NCBI GenBank assembly: GCA_041394185.1
Contig: JAWKIQ010000002.1
Location: forward strand, 744,001-808,000
DNA from: Acidimicrobiales bacterium
GTDB lineage: Bacteria > Actinomycetota > Acidimicrobiia > Acidimicrobiales > Poriferisodalaceae
Length of the DNA stretch: 64,000 nucleotides
Direction: 5' to 3'
Position 1 is the first letter of the stretch. Every line of letters starts with the position of its first letter. Both the position numbers and the translations under genes were made by a program. This document shows positions 34,068 to 42,809 of this stretch, one piece after another. The notes under the pieces are model-generated. The model saw only the letters and a program-made list of their open reading frames with translations, was not told the DNA's origin and did no database searches.

Positions 34068-34761
34068 TACACACATCACGATGGAAACCACCGCCGAGAC
34101 CGACACCACACCCGGACCCGCTTCGGCTCCTGTTGCCTCGAGAGCCAAGACCCTTGGCCTCAAGCTCGCGCTGTTGGTGGCCGTCATCATCGCGGCCCTG
34201 CTGACCGCACAGTTCGCACTTCCACGGCTGTTCGCCATGTTCGGTCCGCACAGCTTTGCCGGCACCACCTTTTCGGGCGACGTTGCCGCCGCTCCTCTCG
34301 ATGGGCTGCTGTTCGACGACGGCCAGCCGGCCAGCCTCAGCCCCTTCGAGGGCGATGTGGTGATGATCTATTTCGGCTACACCTACTGCCCCGACGTGTG
34401 CCCCACGACCCTCGACACGGCAGCTCGCGCCATAGAGGGCCTTGGCGACGATGGCGAAGACGTACACCTCATCATGGTCACCGTCGACCCCGAGCGCGAC
34501 GGCCTGGGCTCGCTCGGCGAATACGTACGGTTCTTCAACCCCGGTTTCCTGGGGGCAGGCGGCGAGGTCGAGGCCATCGACCGGGTGGCGTCGGCCTATG
34601 GCGTCTTCTACCAGTTGGACGAGCCCGCCGCCGACGGCAGCTATGCGGTCAACCACACAGCTTCGTTGTTCGGGATCGATCGCAACGGAAACCTCGCTGT
34701 CGTGTGGCCGCCTACCGTCGAGCGCGACGATCTACGCGACGATCTGAAGGAGCTGTTGTGA
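34060..34761 (+). CDS. Sco1/SenC-family copper chaperone
   Basis: A 233-aa protein with one N-terminal helix (about 33-56) and a thioredoxin domain. The copper ligands are C110 and C114 (YTYCPDVCP) and H199 (YAVNHTA). Sco proteins deliver copper to, or reduce, the CuA site of oxidase subunit II. The ATG at 34060 overlaps the previous stop. It lies in the ba3 oxidase island together with a PCuAC protein. Confidence 0.93.
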   Translation: MADTHITMETTAETDTTPGPASAPVASRAKTLGLKLALLVAVIIAALLTAQFALPRLFAMFGPHSFAGTTFSGDVAAAPLDGLLFDDGQPASLSPFEGDVVMIYFGYTYCPDVCPTTLDTAARAIEGLGDDGEDVHLIMVTVDPERDGLGSLGEYVRFFNPGFLGAGGEVEAIDRVASAYGVFYQLDEPAADGSYAVNHTASLFGIDRNGNLAVVWPPTVERDDLRDDLKELL

Positions 34762-35204
34762 AGCGCCGATTCGCCCTGGCGACTGCCTGCGCCTTGTCAG
34801 GCGCGATGGTCGGCGCTTGCGGCTCTGGCGACTCGGGCGATCTCACCGTTGCCGAGGCGTGGACCAGGGCCACCCCGCCTGGGGCCGAGGTCGCAGCGTT
34901 CTATCTGACTGTCGACAACGGAGCCGACGCGCCCGACGAATTGTTGAGCGCCACGTCGCCTCGGTGCGCGATGGCAGAACTGCACCGCAGCGAGGTCGTC
35001 GACGATCTGATGCAGATGGGGCCTGCCAATGCCCAGGACCTCACCGTCGACGCAGGCCAGGAGATGGTGTTCGAGCCGACGGGCCTGCACGTCATGTGTA
35101 TGGGCATGACCGAGCCGATCGTCGACGGAGATCAAATAGAGCTGACCCTCGAGTTCGCCAACGCTGGTCGCGTCGTCACCACGGTCACGGTCGGCGAGCC
35201 CTAG
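34758..35204 (+). CDS. PCuAC-family periplasmic copper chaperone
   Basis: A 148-aa lipoprotein (lipobox VGAC) with a cupredoxin-like PCuAC domain. The Cu(I) ligands H-x-M type are visible in AMAELHRS, LMQMG and GLHVMCMGM. PCuAC proteins hand Cu(I) to the CuA site together with Sco. The GTG start overlaps the sco stop (GTGA). The gene converges on the minus-strand gene at 35201 with a 4-bp overlap. Confidence 0.92.
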   Translation: MKRRFALATACALSGAMVGACGSGDSGDLTVAEAWTRATPPGAEVAAFYLTVDNGADAPDELLSATSPRCAMAELHRSEVVDDLMQMGPANAQDLTVDAGQEMVFEPTGLHVMCMGMTEPIVDGDQIELTLEFANAGRVVTTVTVGEP

Positions 35205-36013
35205 TCGCCCGCCGGCGCCAGAATCACCTCGGCGCCTATGTCCAGCTTCAGCTCGGCAGCCGCAGATTGTTGCTGCACAGCCAGACACAACATTCCGTGC
35301 ACGTCGGGTGCCAACCCGATGCGACCATCGGGTATGTCTGCCACCGACGCATAGACCTGAACCGTGCGATGTTGGTCACCAAAGGACGCAACCACCGTAG
35401 GGCCGATGTGCGACACGGTCTCGGAATCGATGTTCAGCTGGATCTTGCCGTAGTGGTCGACCCACATGACCTCGGCGATGACCTGTTCGTTCTCGAGTCT
35501 GGGCATGGGTACCAGCGACGGCAGCAACGAGCTCGGGTCGACAGCGGGACCCAACTCGGAGATGTCTACGCCGTTGCAGACATGGGCGGCCGCAGGCACC
35601 AACACGTCGCGCAGCGGGCAGGTCTGGCCCGGGCTCGGCAGCCGATGCATCTCGGAGGTGATCTCGTGACACCTGCCCGCTCCGCCCACCACGGCAACGG
35701 CGGCTGCGAGAAGCCCATTGTCGGGACCCATCAACACGGCAACACCGTCGCCAACCTCGACGGCGATAGATCTGCGAGCCGCCGAGCCGTCCGGGTCGAC
35801 CGACGCGACCACCACGCCAGGCACGATGTATGGCGCACTGCGCGCAAGCATCAGACTGCCCGACCGCACGTCGTGGGCAGGCACCTCGTGGGCCAGGTCG
35901 ACGACGGCGACCGAGGGGGCAATGTCGCGAACGATGCTGTGCGCAACACCGATGCTCTCGTCGACGCGTCCTCGGTCGGTGAGCAGGGTGACGGTTTCGT
36001 AGTGGCGGGACAT
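35201..36013 (-). CDS. SAM hydroxide adenosyltransferase (DUF62)
   Basis: A 270-aa enzyme of the family that cleaves S-adenosylmethionine with water to adenosine and methionine, related to fluorinase and chlorinase. Family blocks are LLTDRGRVDESIGV, SVDPDGSAARRSIAV, MGPDNGLLAAA and WVDHYGKIQLNI. No halide-pocket signature could be judged. TAACGT ends 8 nt before ATG 36013, which predicts a leaderless mRNA. Confidence 0.87.
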   Translation of the reverse strand: MSRHYETVTLLTDRGRVDESIGVAHSIVRDIAPSVAVVDLAHEVPAHDVRSGSLMLARSAPYIVPGVVVASVDPDGSAARRSIAVEVGDGVAVLMGPDNGLLAAAVAVVGGAGRCHEITSEMHRLPSPGQTCPLRDVLVPAAAHVCNGVDISELGPAVDPSSLLPSLVPMPRLENEQVIAEVMWVDHYGKIQLNIDSETVSHIGPTVVASFGDQHRTVQVYASVADIPDGRIGLAPDVHGMLCLAVQQQSAAAELKLDIGAEVILAPAGD

Positions 36014-36024
36014 CGCCGCTGACG

Positions 36025-36828
36025 TTATCGGCCCCCGAGCTGGCGCGATCTCGCCGCGGCAGCGGATACCGCATCCAGGAACGCCGATCTGACGGCCTTG
36101 GCCTCCAGTGCTGCCAGGCCTGCGGCCGTGGTGCCCCCGGGGCTGGTCACGTTGCCTCGCAGGGCGGCCGGGTCGGCTCCCTCGGTCAGCAGCATCTTGC
36201 CGGCGCCTGCGATGGTGTTGAACGCCAGGGTCGAAGCGAGGTCGCGGGGCAAGCCGTTCAGCACACCGGCCTCGACCATCGCTTCGGCCACCATGAACAG
36301 GTAGGCGGGCCCACTGCCCGACAGGCCCGTGACTGCGTCGAGCAGGCCCTCGTCGACTCGAACGGCTGCCCCAACGGCGCCCAGAATGCCCAACGCCCAC
36401 TCGACGTCGGCGTCGGTGGCGGCCTTGCCGGGCGCAAGCGCAGACGCGCCCATTCCGACCAGCGCAGGCGTGTTGGGCATGGCTCGGACCGCGGCTACTC
36501 CATCGCCCAAAGCCGACTCGAGAGTGGCCAACGTGACCCCGGCTGCAATCGACAACACTCGTGAAACACCAGCGCTCGCCAGCTGACGGCACACCAGCTC
36601 GACATAGTGGGGCTTCACAGCGACTATGGCCCCCGAGCAGGCCCCGACGGTGTCAGACGTCGACACCCCGTGGGTGTCTTCCAGCTCGGCCCTCCGTGCC
36701 GCCACGGGCTCGACGACCACGACAGAACCTGGGTCTGTGCCAGCGCTGAGCAAGCCGCCCAGCAGGGCCTCGCCCATCTTGCCGCCGCCGACTATCTGGA
36801 GTTCAACCGGGTCTGTCGAGCCGTTCAT
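36025..36828 (-). CDS. proC: Pyrroline-5-carboxylate reductase
   Basis: A 267-aa NAD(P)H enzyme for the last step of proline synthesis. The N-terminus has IVGGGKMGEALLGGL, followed by VKPHYV and RAMPNTPALVG. The C-terminal signature is GSGPAYLFMVAEAM and VTSPGGTTAAGL. ATG 36828 lies 7 nt after a TACTGT box, again leaderless. The longer open frame upstream is not conserved in character. Confidence 0.95.
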   Translation of the reverse strand: MNGSTDPVELQIVGGGKMGEALLGGLLSAGTDPGSVVVVEPVAARRAELEDTHGVSTSDTVGACSGAIVAVKPHYVELVCRQLASAGVSRVLSIAAGVTLATLESALGDGVAAVRAMPNTPALVGMGASALAPGKAATDADVEWALGILGAVGAAVRVDEGLLDAVTGLSGSGPAYLFMVAEAMVEAGVLNGLPRDLASTLAFNTIAGAGKMLLTEGADPAALRGNVTSPGGTTAAGLAALEAKAVRSAFLDAVSAAAARSRQLGGR

Positions 36829-36973
36829 GTCGCCGACAGTACCGCCAAAGGACGGATCGGGCGCCCGCCCTACTTCCCCGATCGACCAGCGCCCGATCCG
36901 TCTGACGACATTGTATGAAACAGATCGAAAGTTGTCAAGAAGCCATGAAGGGGTCGGATTGATCTTGAGATCC

Positions 36974-37438
36974 TCAGTCCTTGAATCGTGATGCAAAGCC
37001 AATTCGAAGAAGCGGCTTGAACCAGCGTTCCACGGCCTCGTAGATGGTTCCGAGAATCCGATCGAGCTCGAACCCGTCGACGGTGTGATAGCCGATCTCG
37101 CCCTCGATGAATACGGCGTCCTCGGCACCTATCGAGAACCGGGCGCCCGACAGCTTGTTGTTCCATCGAAGCAGGGTCTCGTAGGCCAGGAGCTGGTTTT
37201 CTTCGGGTGCTGGTGCGAAGTACGACTCGAACGACAGTGTTCGCTGGCGCAGTGTCAGCCACACGGCGGTGATATCTCGCTCGTCGCCGGCCATCCTGAC
37301 GAACCACCGATAGCGCTCGTCTGGGTCTACTCCGACGGCTACGACTGCGTCGTTCTCGGCGAGCTGCTCGCTCAACCAGGAATCGATGAACGCAGCCACC
37401 TCGGACATCTCGGGAACGGAAGCGGGATCTCGGAACAT
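36974..37438 (-). CDS. YbjN-domain protein
   Basis: A 154-aa soluble alpha/beta protein. VDPDERYRWFVRMAGDE and FSIGAEDAVFIEGEI fit the YbjN fold, a family related in structure to secretion chaperones but with no settled function. ATG 37438 is chosen over a TTG three codons upstream. A TAGGGT box lies 9 nt before it. It is divergent from the DUF222 gene. Confidence 0.72.
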   Translation of the reverse strand: MFRDPASVPEMSEVAAFIDSWLSEQLAENDAVVAVGVDPDERYRWFVRMAGDERDITAVWLTLRQRTLSFESYFAPAPEENQLLAYETLLRWNNKLSGARFSIGAEDAVFIEGEIGYHTVDGFELDRILGTIYEAVERWFKPLLRIGFASRFKD

Positions 37439-37471
37439 GATGCACAAACCCTATTCGTGCGGGCAGCCGGG

Positions 37472-37500
37472 TGTCCCACCCCCTGTTTAGGGTTTGTGGC
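37472..37500 (+). promoter_or_regulatory. Leaderless promoter of the DUF222 gene, damage-type motif
   Basis: TGTCCCACCCCCT, 9 nt, then TTGTGGC sit directly before GTG 37501. Within it, TAGGGT at 37488-37493 is a -10 box 7 nt before the start. The layout GTGTCCCAC-N8-TAGGGT has the spacing of the mycobacterial RecA-independent DNA-damage (PafBC) motif TTGTCRGTG-N8-TANNNT, though the CCAC core differs. The same block precedes the gene at 43184. Confidence 0.6.
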
Positions 37501-38793
37501 GTGACAGAGGTGCGGGTGGTGCTGAGCGGCGCCGACGAACTCGAGGTGATGGATGTCGCCGGGCTAGAAGCTGAGCTCGGCGGTGTTCGTCGTGTGCGAG
37601 CTCGTTTGGACGGCCACGAAGCTCGTTTGCTTAGCGCGTTGACCAAGGCGCGTCAGAGGGCCGCGAACCGGCGAGGTAAGGAGCCCGATCCCGAAGCTAA
37701 GCCAGAGTCGGAGCAGAACGATAAGCCCAAGCCGATTCCTGGGCCGCCGGCGCCGTCGCGTAAGGCCCAACGCGAAGCCGAAGCCAGGTCACAGCGTCTA
37801 GCGACGAATCCCGATGTTGCGGAGGCGTTGGAAGCAGGAGACATCAACTCCGAACAGGCCGACTACCTGACCAACACCGACCTACCCGACGAAATCAAAG
37901 CCCGACTCTTGGCAGAAGCGATGGGCCAGTCGGCGGATGAGACGAGGGCGGCGGTTCGTGAGGCCGAACGCGAACAAACCCGCGAGGACCCTGAAGAGCG
38001 GCTGGCCCGTCAGCGTCGACGCAGGCGTGGGTCTTGTGGGATCGACGATGAAGACATGATCTGGTTCAAAGCCACCCTCGACCCAGTCACCGGTGCCGCG
38101 TTGAAAGCCGAATACGACCGCCGCGAACGCGCCGCGTTCCACCACGACATGCGAACCATCACAGACCCGCGAAAGCGGCGCAGCCATCAGCAGCGTGGTG
38201 CAGACGTGATCGCAAGCATGCTCACAGACGGACTCCTCCCGGCAGCCGACCAAGCCGACCCCACCGCGGGTGCCAAGGAGAAGGCTGCTGGTTGTGTGAA
38301 CCTGATCATCGACATCGACCAACTCGCCAAACCCGACGGATCGGCTTACACGATCGACGGAACCCAAATACCAGCATCGATCGCACGTTCGATGCTGTGT
38401 AGGGCCCAGATCAATGCTTGGTTTCAGCAGGCGGACAGGCGGCTGCTGGATCTGGCATATGACGTCGAGTACGCCACACCAACACAGAAGCTGGCCCTGG
38501 CCGTCCGCGACAGCACATGCAGATGGCGGCACTGCAACACCGAAGCCGCGCGATGTGAGGCCCACCACCTACACCACCGCGAACACGGCGGAACGACCAA
38601 CCTCGACAACCTCGCGTTGCTATGCCCACACCACCACGACCGGCTCCACGCCACGAACGCACGACTCGTCATGGGAGACACACCAGACCACTGGCGACTC
38701 GAGGACAGCCACGGCACCATCATCAGCGAATGGACCAAACCACCACCACGAAAACAGAAACCGAAGGCCAAACCACCAAACCAGGCGGCCTGA
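37501..38793 (+). CDS. DUF222 / 13E12-repeat protein with HNH endonuclease domain
   Basis: A 430-aa protein. The N-terminal DUF222 region includes a highly charged low-complexity stretch (about 55-95). The C-terminal HNH nuclease motif has CRWRHC, CEAHHLHH and CPHHHDRLH, a zinc-binding HNH with the catalytic His pair. Family members are abundant in actinobacteria and often repeated and mobile-looking. Some mycobacterial ones are DNA-damage induced. No flanking repeats or integrase are seen here. Confidence 0.88.
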   Translation: MTEVRVVLSGADELEVMDVAGLEAELGGVRRVRARLDGHEARLLSALTKARQRAANRRGKEPDPEAKPESEQNDKPKPIPGPPAPSRKAQREAEARSQRLATNPDVAEALEAGDINSEQADYLTNTDLPDEIKARLLAEAMGQSADETRAAVREAEREQTREDPEERLARQRRRRRGSCGIDDEDMIWFKATLDPVTGAALKAEYDRRERAAFHHDMRTITDPRKRRSHQQRGADVIASMLTDGLLPAADQADPTAGAKEKAAGCVNLIIDIDQLAKPDGSAYTIDGTQIPASIARSMLCRAQINAWFQQADRRLLDLAYDVEYATPTQKLALAVRDSTCRWRHCNTEAARCEAHHLHHREHGGTTNLDNLALLCPHHHDRLHATNARLVMGDTPDHWRLEDSHGTIISEWTKPPPRKQKPKAKPPNQAA

Positions 38794-38824
38794 GCCGGGC
38801 TTGGCAGAACGGTGCTGCGCCCCT

Positions 38825-40030
38825 CTAGCTGCAGGTCACCAGCTCGACCGCACCCAAGCGGTCGAATACTTCCAACACGGCGTCGGCCGCCGCACCCCAA
38901 GTGAAGTCGAGCGACCTGCGGTACGCGGCCGCACCCATCGGGGAGCTCTCGGCTTGGTCGAGCACCCGGTCGATGCCCCTGGCAAACGCCGGGGCCGTTC
39001 GGTCCGCCACAAGCACACCAGACCGGCCATGGTCGACAATGGTGTTGAGGCCGCCGACAGCAGTGGCCACCACGGGTGTCCCGCACGCCGATGCTTCCAG
39101 TGCCACCAGCCCGAACGATTCGCTGCGGCTGGGCACCACCACCACATCGGCAGCGCGGTAGAACGACGACAGCAGGTGATGCGGCTGCGGATCGAACCAT
39201 CGAACCTGGCCTGCGATGCCCAACTCCGAACAACGACGGTGCAACTCGGCGACATACTCCTCGCCACCCACGCCTGAGGGGCCGCCGACAACCACCAGTT
39301 GAGGGCGATGCTTCGACCGGGCCACTGCCTCTATCGCCAGGTCGACCCCTTTGAGCGGCTGAAGCCGGCCCGCAAACAACACGGTCGGCTTGTCGGCAGC
39401 CAGCCCCAGGGCGCTGCGGGCAGCCCAACGCCGCCCCGGCGAGAAGAAGGCGTGGTCGACCCCAGGCGTGACGAACTCGATGCGCCCCCGAGCCTGCTCG
39501 TGATGATCGAGCAATTCGAGAGCCTCGGTCTCACAAGAGGCAAAGACCGCATCGCTGCAGCCGATGATGGCCCGCTCAGTGTCGATTCGAAACTGCGGTT
39601 CGTCGTCTCCTTTGGCCCGCTTGACCGCTCCCAGGGTGTGGAAGGTCACCGCCAAAGGAATACCCAGCTCGTGCTTGAGCCGATGGCCCACATCGGCCGA
39701 GAGCCAATAGTTGGCGTGGATCGCCTCGATCGGATAATCGCGGATTCGGTCGAGCATTGCCGAGGTGAAGGTGCCGACGATGGCCGGAAGGTCCTCTTTG
39801 GCCAGGTCGTAACCGCCGGCGGTGATGTGGTGAAGAAACAGCCCCGGCTCGACCTGCACGACGTCTGGCTGACCCTCATGAACCCGTCGCGTGAACACGT
39901 GGCAATCGACGCCTCGATGGGCCATGGCGGTGGCCAGTTCGCGCACGTAGACGTTCATTCCACCGCCATCACCTGACCCGGGCTGAACCATCGGGGAAGT
40001 GTGGAGAGATATGACGCCTATCGATCGCAC
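38825..40030 (-). CDS. MshA-like GT4 glycosyltransferase
   Basis: A 401-aa retaining glycosyltransferase. The N-terminus ISLHTSPMVQPGSGDGGGMN matches the D-inositol-3-phosphate glycosyltransferase (MshA, mycothiol pathway) nucleotide-binding loop. FAGRLQPLKG, PSRSESFGLVALEA and GTPVVAT are GT4 donor-site blocks. GTG 40030 has TACGTT nearby; a TTG at 40060 is an alternative. Mycothiol is likely, but trehalose- or inositol-related sisters cannot be excluded. Confidence 0.82.
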   Translation of the reverse strand: MRSIGVISLHTSPMVQPGSGDGGGMNVYVRELATAMAHRGVDCHVFTRRVHEGQPDVVQVEPGLFLHHITAGGYDLAKEDLPAIVGTFTSAMLDRIRDYPIEAIHANYWLSADVGHRLKHELGIPLAVTFHTLGAVKRAKGDDEPQFRIDTERAIIGCSDAVFASCETEALELLDHHEQARGRIEFVTPGVDHAFFSPGRRWAARSALGLAADKPTVLFAGRLQPLKGVDLAIEAVARSKHRPQLVVVGGPSGVGGEEYVAELHRRCSELGIAGQVRWFDPQPHHLLSSFYRAADVVVVPSRSESFGLVALEASACGTPVVATAVGGLNTIVDHGRSGVLVADRTAPAFARGIDRVLDQAESSPMGAAAYRRSLDFTWGAAADAVLEVFDRLGAVELVTCS

Positions 40031-40107
40031 AACAGGAGCAACGTAGCAGCCCCTCGCCAAATTCCCGACTTCGCCGATCGGCTTTAGGCGATTCAGTGAC
40101 GAGCGGG

Positions 40108-40614
40108 CTAGACGCGCACGTCGTCTCGGCGGGCGATTTCCTCTTCGATCTGGTCCAGTCGTTGCTGCACCAGCCGCCGTTGCACCGAGATGCGAGCTTC
40201 CTCGGCCTCGAGCCTGACGACCAGCTCACGCAATTCGGTGCGACTGAACGTACCGACATCGAGCAGCCGAACCGGCGACACTACCGTGTCGAGATCGACC
40301 GAATACTCGGGATCGATATCTATGTCGGGCGCCGCCACACCGGGCATCCCATGGCTGTTGCCGTGCTCTGACAGAACCTCGGGTAGACGTCGGATGATGT
40401 CGCTGAGGTCGCTGCGCTGACGCCCGGCAGCACGGGCGTCGAGCTCGGAACGAGCGACATCGACGCGGCTCTGCGCTACGCGCCGCAGATACGAAACCTG
40501 CTCCTCGACGGCGGTCAGACGATGGCGGCGCTCGGCCAGCTCGTCGCGCGAAGCATCATCGAGGTCGGCGACCGCATCTGGTGACATCGCGTATTCGAGT
40601 TCTGGATGGGGCAT
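40108..40614 (-). CDS. RsiG-like anti-sigma factor with two c-di-GMP motifs
   Basis: A 168-aa coiled-coil protein. The pattern E-x3-S-x2-R-x3-Q-x3-D, which binds c-di-GMP in Streptomyces RsiG, occurs twice without a mismatch: in EEQVSYLRRVAQSRVD (about residues 38-54) and in EEARISVQRRLVQQRLD (about 138-155). RsiG holds sigma WhiG when c-di-GMP is bound. ATG 40614 has AAGG 9 nt upstream. No whiG lies in the window. Function in a probably non-sporulating organism is open. Confidence 0.85.
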   Translation of the reverse strand: MPHPELEYAMSPDAVADLDDASRDELAERRHRLTAVEEQVSYLRRVAQSRVDVARSELDARAAGRQRSDLSDIIRRLPEVLSEHGNSHGMPGVAAPDIDIDPEYSVDLDTVVSPVRLLDVGTFSRTELRELVVRLEAEEARISVQRRLVQQRLDQIEEEIARRDDVRV

Positions 40615-40687
40615 GGCGTTCAACCTTCGCTGGTCTCAGACAACAGTCCTGTCGGAGGTTGGGCCCCAGACCTTGAGAAGACGCGGC

Positions 40688-41551
40688 TTATAGCGTCGGC
40701 GAGATCGATTCGATGTATCGGCCGATGAAGAACGCCCAGATCGGCGCCAGGCACAGCAGGCTGTCGATGCGGCGCAGCGCCGGAGCAACGACGTCGGCAC
40801 GGGGCAGCAGCAGGCCGGCCAGAATCACACCCGCGGGCATCAGGACAACCGCCGCAGCGCCGAACCTGAGGCCGGCCGCCTCGTCGAGCGGAGGCACGCC
40901 GATGGATACGAGCGCGAACGACACGACCGCAACACCGATGGCCCCGGCGACCGGACCTTCCCAGAACTGGGGCGAACCGGCCCCGATCAGATAGTGGCCG
41001 GCGTCGTAGATGGCCGACAGCGACAGGAGCCACACCGCAGCACCGACCTCGTAGCGGTACACCAGAACGAAGCTGGCCGACGCAATCGAGATCGCCAACC
41101 ACGACTGGATCGTGAACCCGGCGTCTTCGACCGGCGACGAGTGCATGGTTCTCTGCACACTGGCACCGAGCAAGGTGACCACAACCCCCGCGATCAGCAG
41201 CGCACCAACCGCAGCGGTGTGAACCGCGGCGGCGGGCGCCGACAGGCCACAGACCAACGCCGCCAGGTAAGCGTCTGCGCGGCGGCCGGCCTCGATCCAT
41301 GACGCGCCCAGCTGATAGCCGGCGACGGCCGACACCACGCCCAGCACCATGGCCACCGGCCACATTCCCAGCCACATCGCTCCGGACATGACACCGAACC
41401 AGGCCAAGCCCATCGGGATTTGGCGGGTTGCCGGCGTGGGCTGCCACCACCACCGGTTCGATCGCGCCACCTTGCGCCGGCCCTTGGCCTTGGAGCGAGC
41501 AGCCCCTTGGGAGCGCCGGCCGTCGGGCCTGCGCTGCGCAGTCGTACTCAC
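40688..41551 (-). CDS. CdsA-like membrane protein, degenerate
   Basis: A 287-aa protein with a basic N-terminus (about 1-35) and seven or so helices. YDAGHYLIGAGSPQFWEG and RRIDSLL correspond to blocks of phosphatidate cytidylyltransferase (D-x-G-x-Y, W-E-G, R-x-D-S), but the lysines of the usual K-T-W-E-G segment are missing. It may be a distinct CTP-dependent or non-catalytic relative. Its start overlaps the MoaD-like stop (ATGA). Confidence 0.62.
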   Translation of the reverse strand: MSTTAQRRPDGRRSQGAARSKAKGRRKVARSNRWWWQPTPATRQIPMGLAWFGVMSGAMWLGMWPVAMVLGVVSAVAGYQLGASWIEAGRRADAYLAALVCGLSAPAAAVHTAAVGALLIAGVVVTLLGASVQRTMHSSPVEDAGFTIQSWLAISIASASFVLVYRYEVGAAVWLLSLSAIYDAGHYLIGAGSPQFWEGPVAGAIGVAVVSFALVSIGVPPLDEAAGLRFGAAAVVLMPAGVILAGLLLPRADVVAPALRRIDSLLCLAPIWAFFIGRYIESISPTL

Positions 41552-41784
41552 CCGCCAGAAACCGGGGGCAACACGGCGACCTCATCGCGGTCGCCCACCA
41601 CCATGTCGTACTGGGCAGGGTCGCCGTTGAGCCAGACCCTGCTGTGCTCGACAACGGTGGCAAACCCGGCACCCCACATATCGATCGCCTGGTCGAGGAC
41701 ACCGCCGACAGTCGTGGCATCGAACTGGGCCGTCGACGTGCCAGCGGCCTCTCGGGCCTGAGCGAACAGACGAAGCGTTGCCAT
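41548..41784 (-). CDS. MoaD/ThiS-family ubiquitin-like sulfur carrier
   Basis: A 78-aa beta-grasp protein that starts with ATLRLFAQAREAAG and ends in PPVSGG, the C-terminal Gly-Gly that is adenylated and thiocarboxylated in the family. GGAGGG lies 10 nt before the ATG. No molybdopterin or thiamine genes are nearby, so its partner is unknown. Confidence 0.87.
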   Translation of the reverse strand: MATLRLFAQAREAAGTSTAQFDATTVGGVLDQAIDMWGAGFATVVEHSRVWLNGDPAQYDMVVGDRDEVAVLPPVSGG

Positions 41785-41858
41785 TTGTGCCGAGCCCTCC
41801 TGCCGCAGTAGTAGCCGACGGCGATGGATGACCAGCGTAGCGAGTACCTTCGCAGGCC

Positions 41859-42449
41859 ATGACGGAGCTGCTGATCGTCAGGCACGGCCAATCGGAGTGG
41901 AACGAGATCGGGCGTTGGCAAGGACAATCCGACCCGCCCCTCACCGAACTGGGTCGCCGAGAGGCCGCAGCTGCGGGCGCCAGCCTGGCAGCCGGGGCCA
42001 TGGGCGAGTTCGACTCGATCTGGGCGTCGGATCTGTGGCGAGCCGTCACCACCGCCAACCTGATCGCCCAGGCGTTGGGCCACGAGATCGTTTCGACCCA
42101 CTGCAAGATCCGCGAACGTTTCGCCGGCCCGTGGGAAGGGCTGACCCGAGAAGAGATAGAAGCCGGCTGGCCCGGCTATCTAGACCAGCGGATGCGTCCG
42201 GAGGGGTTCGAGTCTGACGACAGCCTCACCCAGCGGGCGATGGCAGGTCTGGAGGACATTGCCGAGCGCACAGCTAGGGCCGTTGTTGTGGCTCACGGCG
42301 GAGTCATCAGATGCATCGACCGCCACCTGGGGCTGCAAGGCCGCTCAATCGCCAACCTGGCCAGCAGATTGCTGACCCGAGACTCGTCGGGCTGGTCCAT
42401 CGTAGATGGCCCCGATCTGGCTGCGGGCACCGACACCGGCCTCGAGTAG
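41859..42449 (+). CDS. Histidine phosphatase family protein (phosphoglycerate mutase-like)
   Basis: A 196-aa protein with the catalytic RHGQSEWN at residues 8-15, PLTELGR, and the second His in VVAHGGVIR. Substrate cannot be read from the sequence; actinobacterial relatives act on many phosphomonoesters. A TACCTT box (41845-41850) lies 8 nt before the ATG. Confidence 0.9.
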   Translation: MTELLIVRHGQSEWNEIGRWQGQSDPPLTELGRREAAAAGASLAAGAMGEFDSIWASDLWRAVTTANLIAQALGHEIVSTHCKIRERFAGPWEGLTREEIEAGWPGYLDQRMRPEGFESDDSLTQRAMAGLEDIAERTARAVVVAHGGVIRCIDRHLGLQGRSIANLASRLLTRDSSGWSIVDGPDLAAGTDTGLE

Positions 42450-42485
42450 CGATCGGGCAGACCAGGGTCGATCAACTGCGGACGG

Positions 42486-42674
42486 TCAGTCGTTGTCGGC
42501 GATCCAACCCGTCAGAGCACCCGGGTCGGCGTCGCCGGCACCTAGGGCTCCGAGTGTCGCCTCGACCCTCATCATCTCACCCTCGACACGCTCGAGCAGT
42601 GCGACATCTGGCGCCGCGTCGAGATCTATGTCGGCTTCGGCAGAAATATCTGGAGGCTGCGACGAGGTGTTCAC
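42486..42674 (-). CDS. Small acidic protein
   Basis: A 62-aa, strongly acidic protein. The segment LLERVEGEMMRVEATLGAL resembles the helical part of DksA/TraR-type small proteins but lacks any zinc-finger cysteine. GTG 42674 lies 7 nt after a TACGAT box, so it looks leaderless. Function unknown. Confidence 0.6.
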   Translation of the reverse strand: MNTSSQPPDISAEADIDLDAAPDVALLERVEGEMMRVEATLGALGAGDADPGALTGWIADND

Positions 42675-42723
42675 CCGGGCGATCGTATCGGGCCCAGATG
42701 ATTGCTAGCGTCTCGGGCTGGTC

Positions 42724-42796
42724 GCCCCTGTGGCCAAGTAGGTAAGGCAGCGGACTTTTAATCCGACGATCGTGGGTTCGAGTCCCACCGGGGGCA
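42724..42796 (+). tRNA. tRNA-Lys (UUU)
   Basis: The 73-nt sequence folds as a cloverleaf: acceptor arms GCCCCTG and CGGGGGC, anticodon loop CTTTTAA with anticodon TTT, and T arm GTGGG-TTCGAGT-CCCAC. CCA is not encoded. The first anticodon-stem pair is a G-A mismatch. No attachment-site duplication was seen nearby. Confidence 0.95.
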
Positions 42797-42809
42797 CGGC
42801 GGCGGTGTT

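Noticed and set aside
37471..38793. DUF222-HNH gene as part of a mobile element
   Set aside because: No terminal repeats, integrase, or target duplication were found on either side.
42724..42796. tRNA-Lys as an integration site
   Set aside because: No second copy of the tRNA 3' end and no integrase gene nearby.
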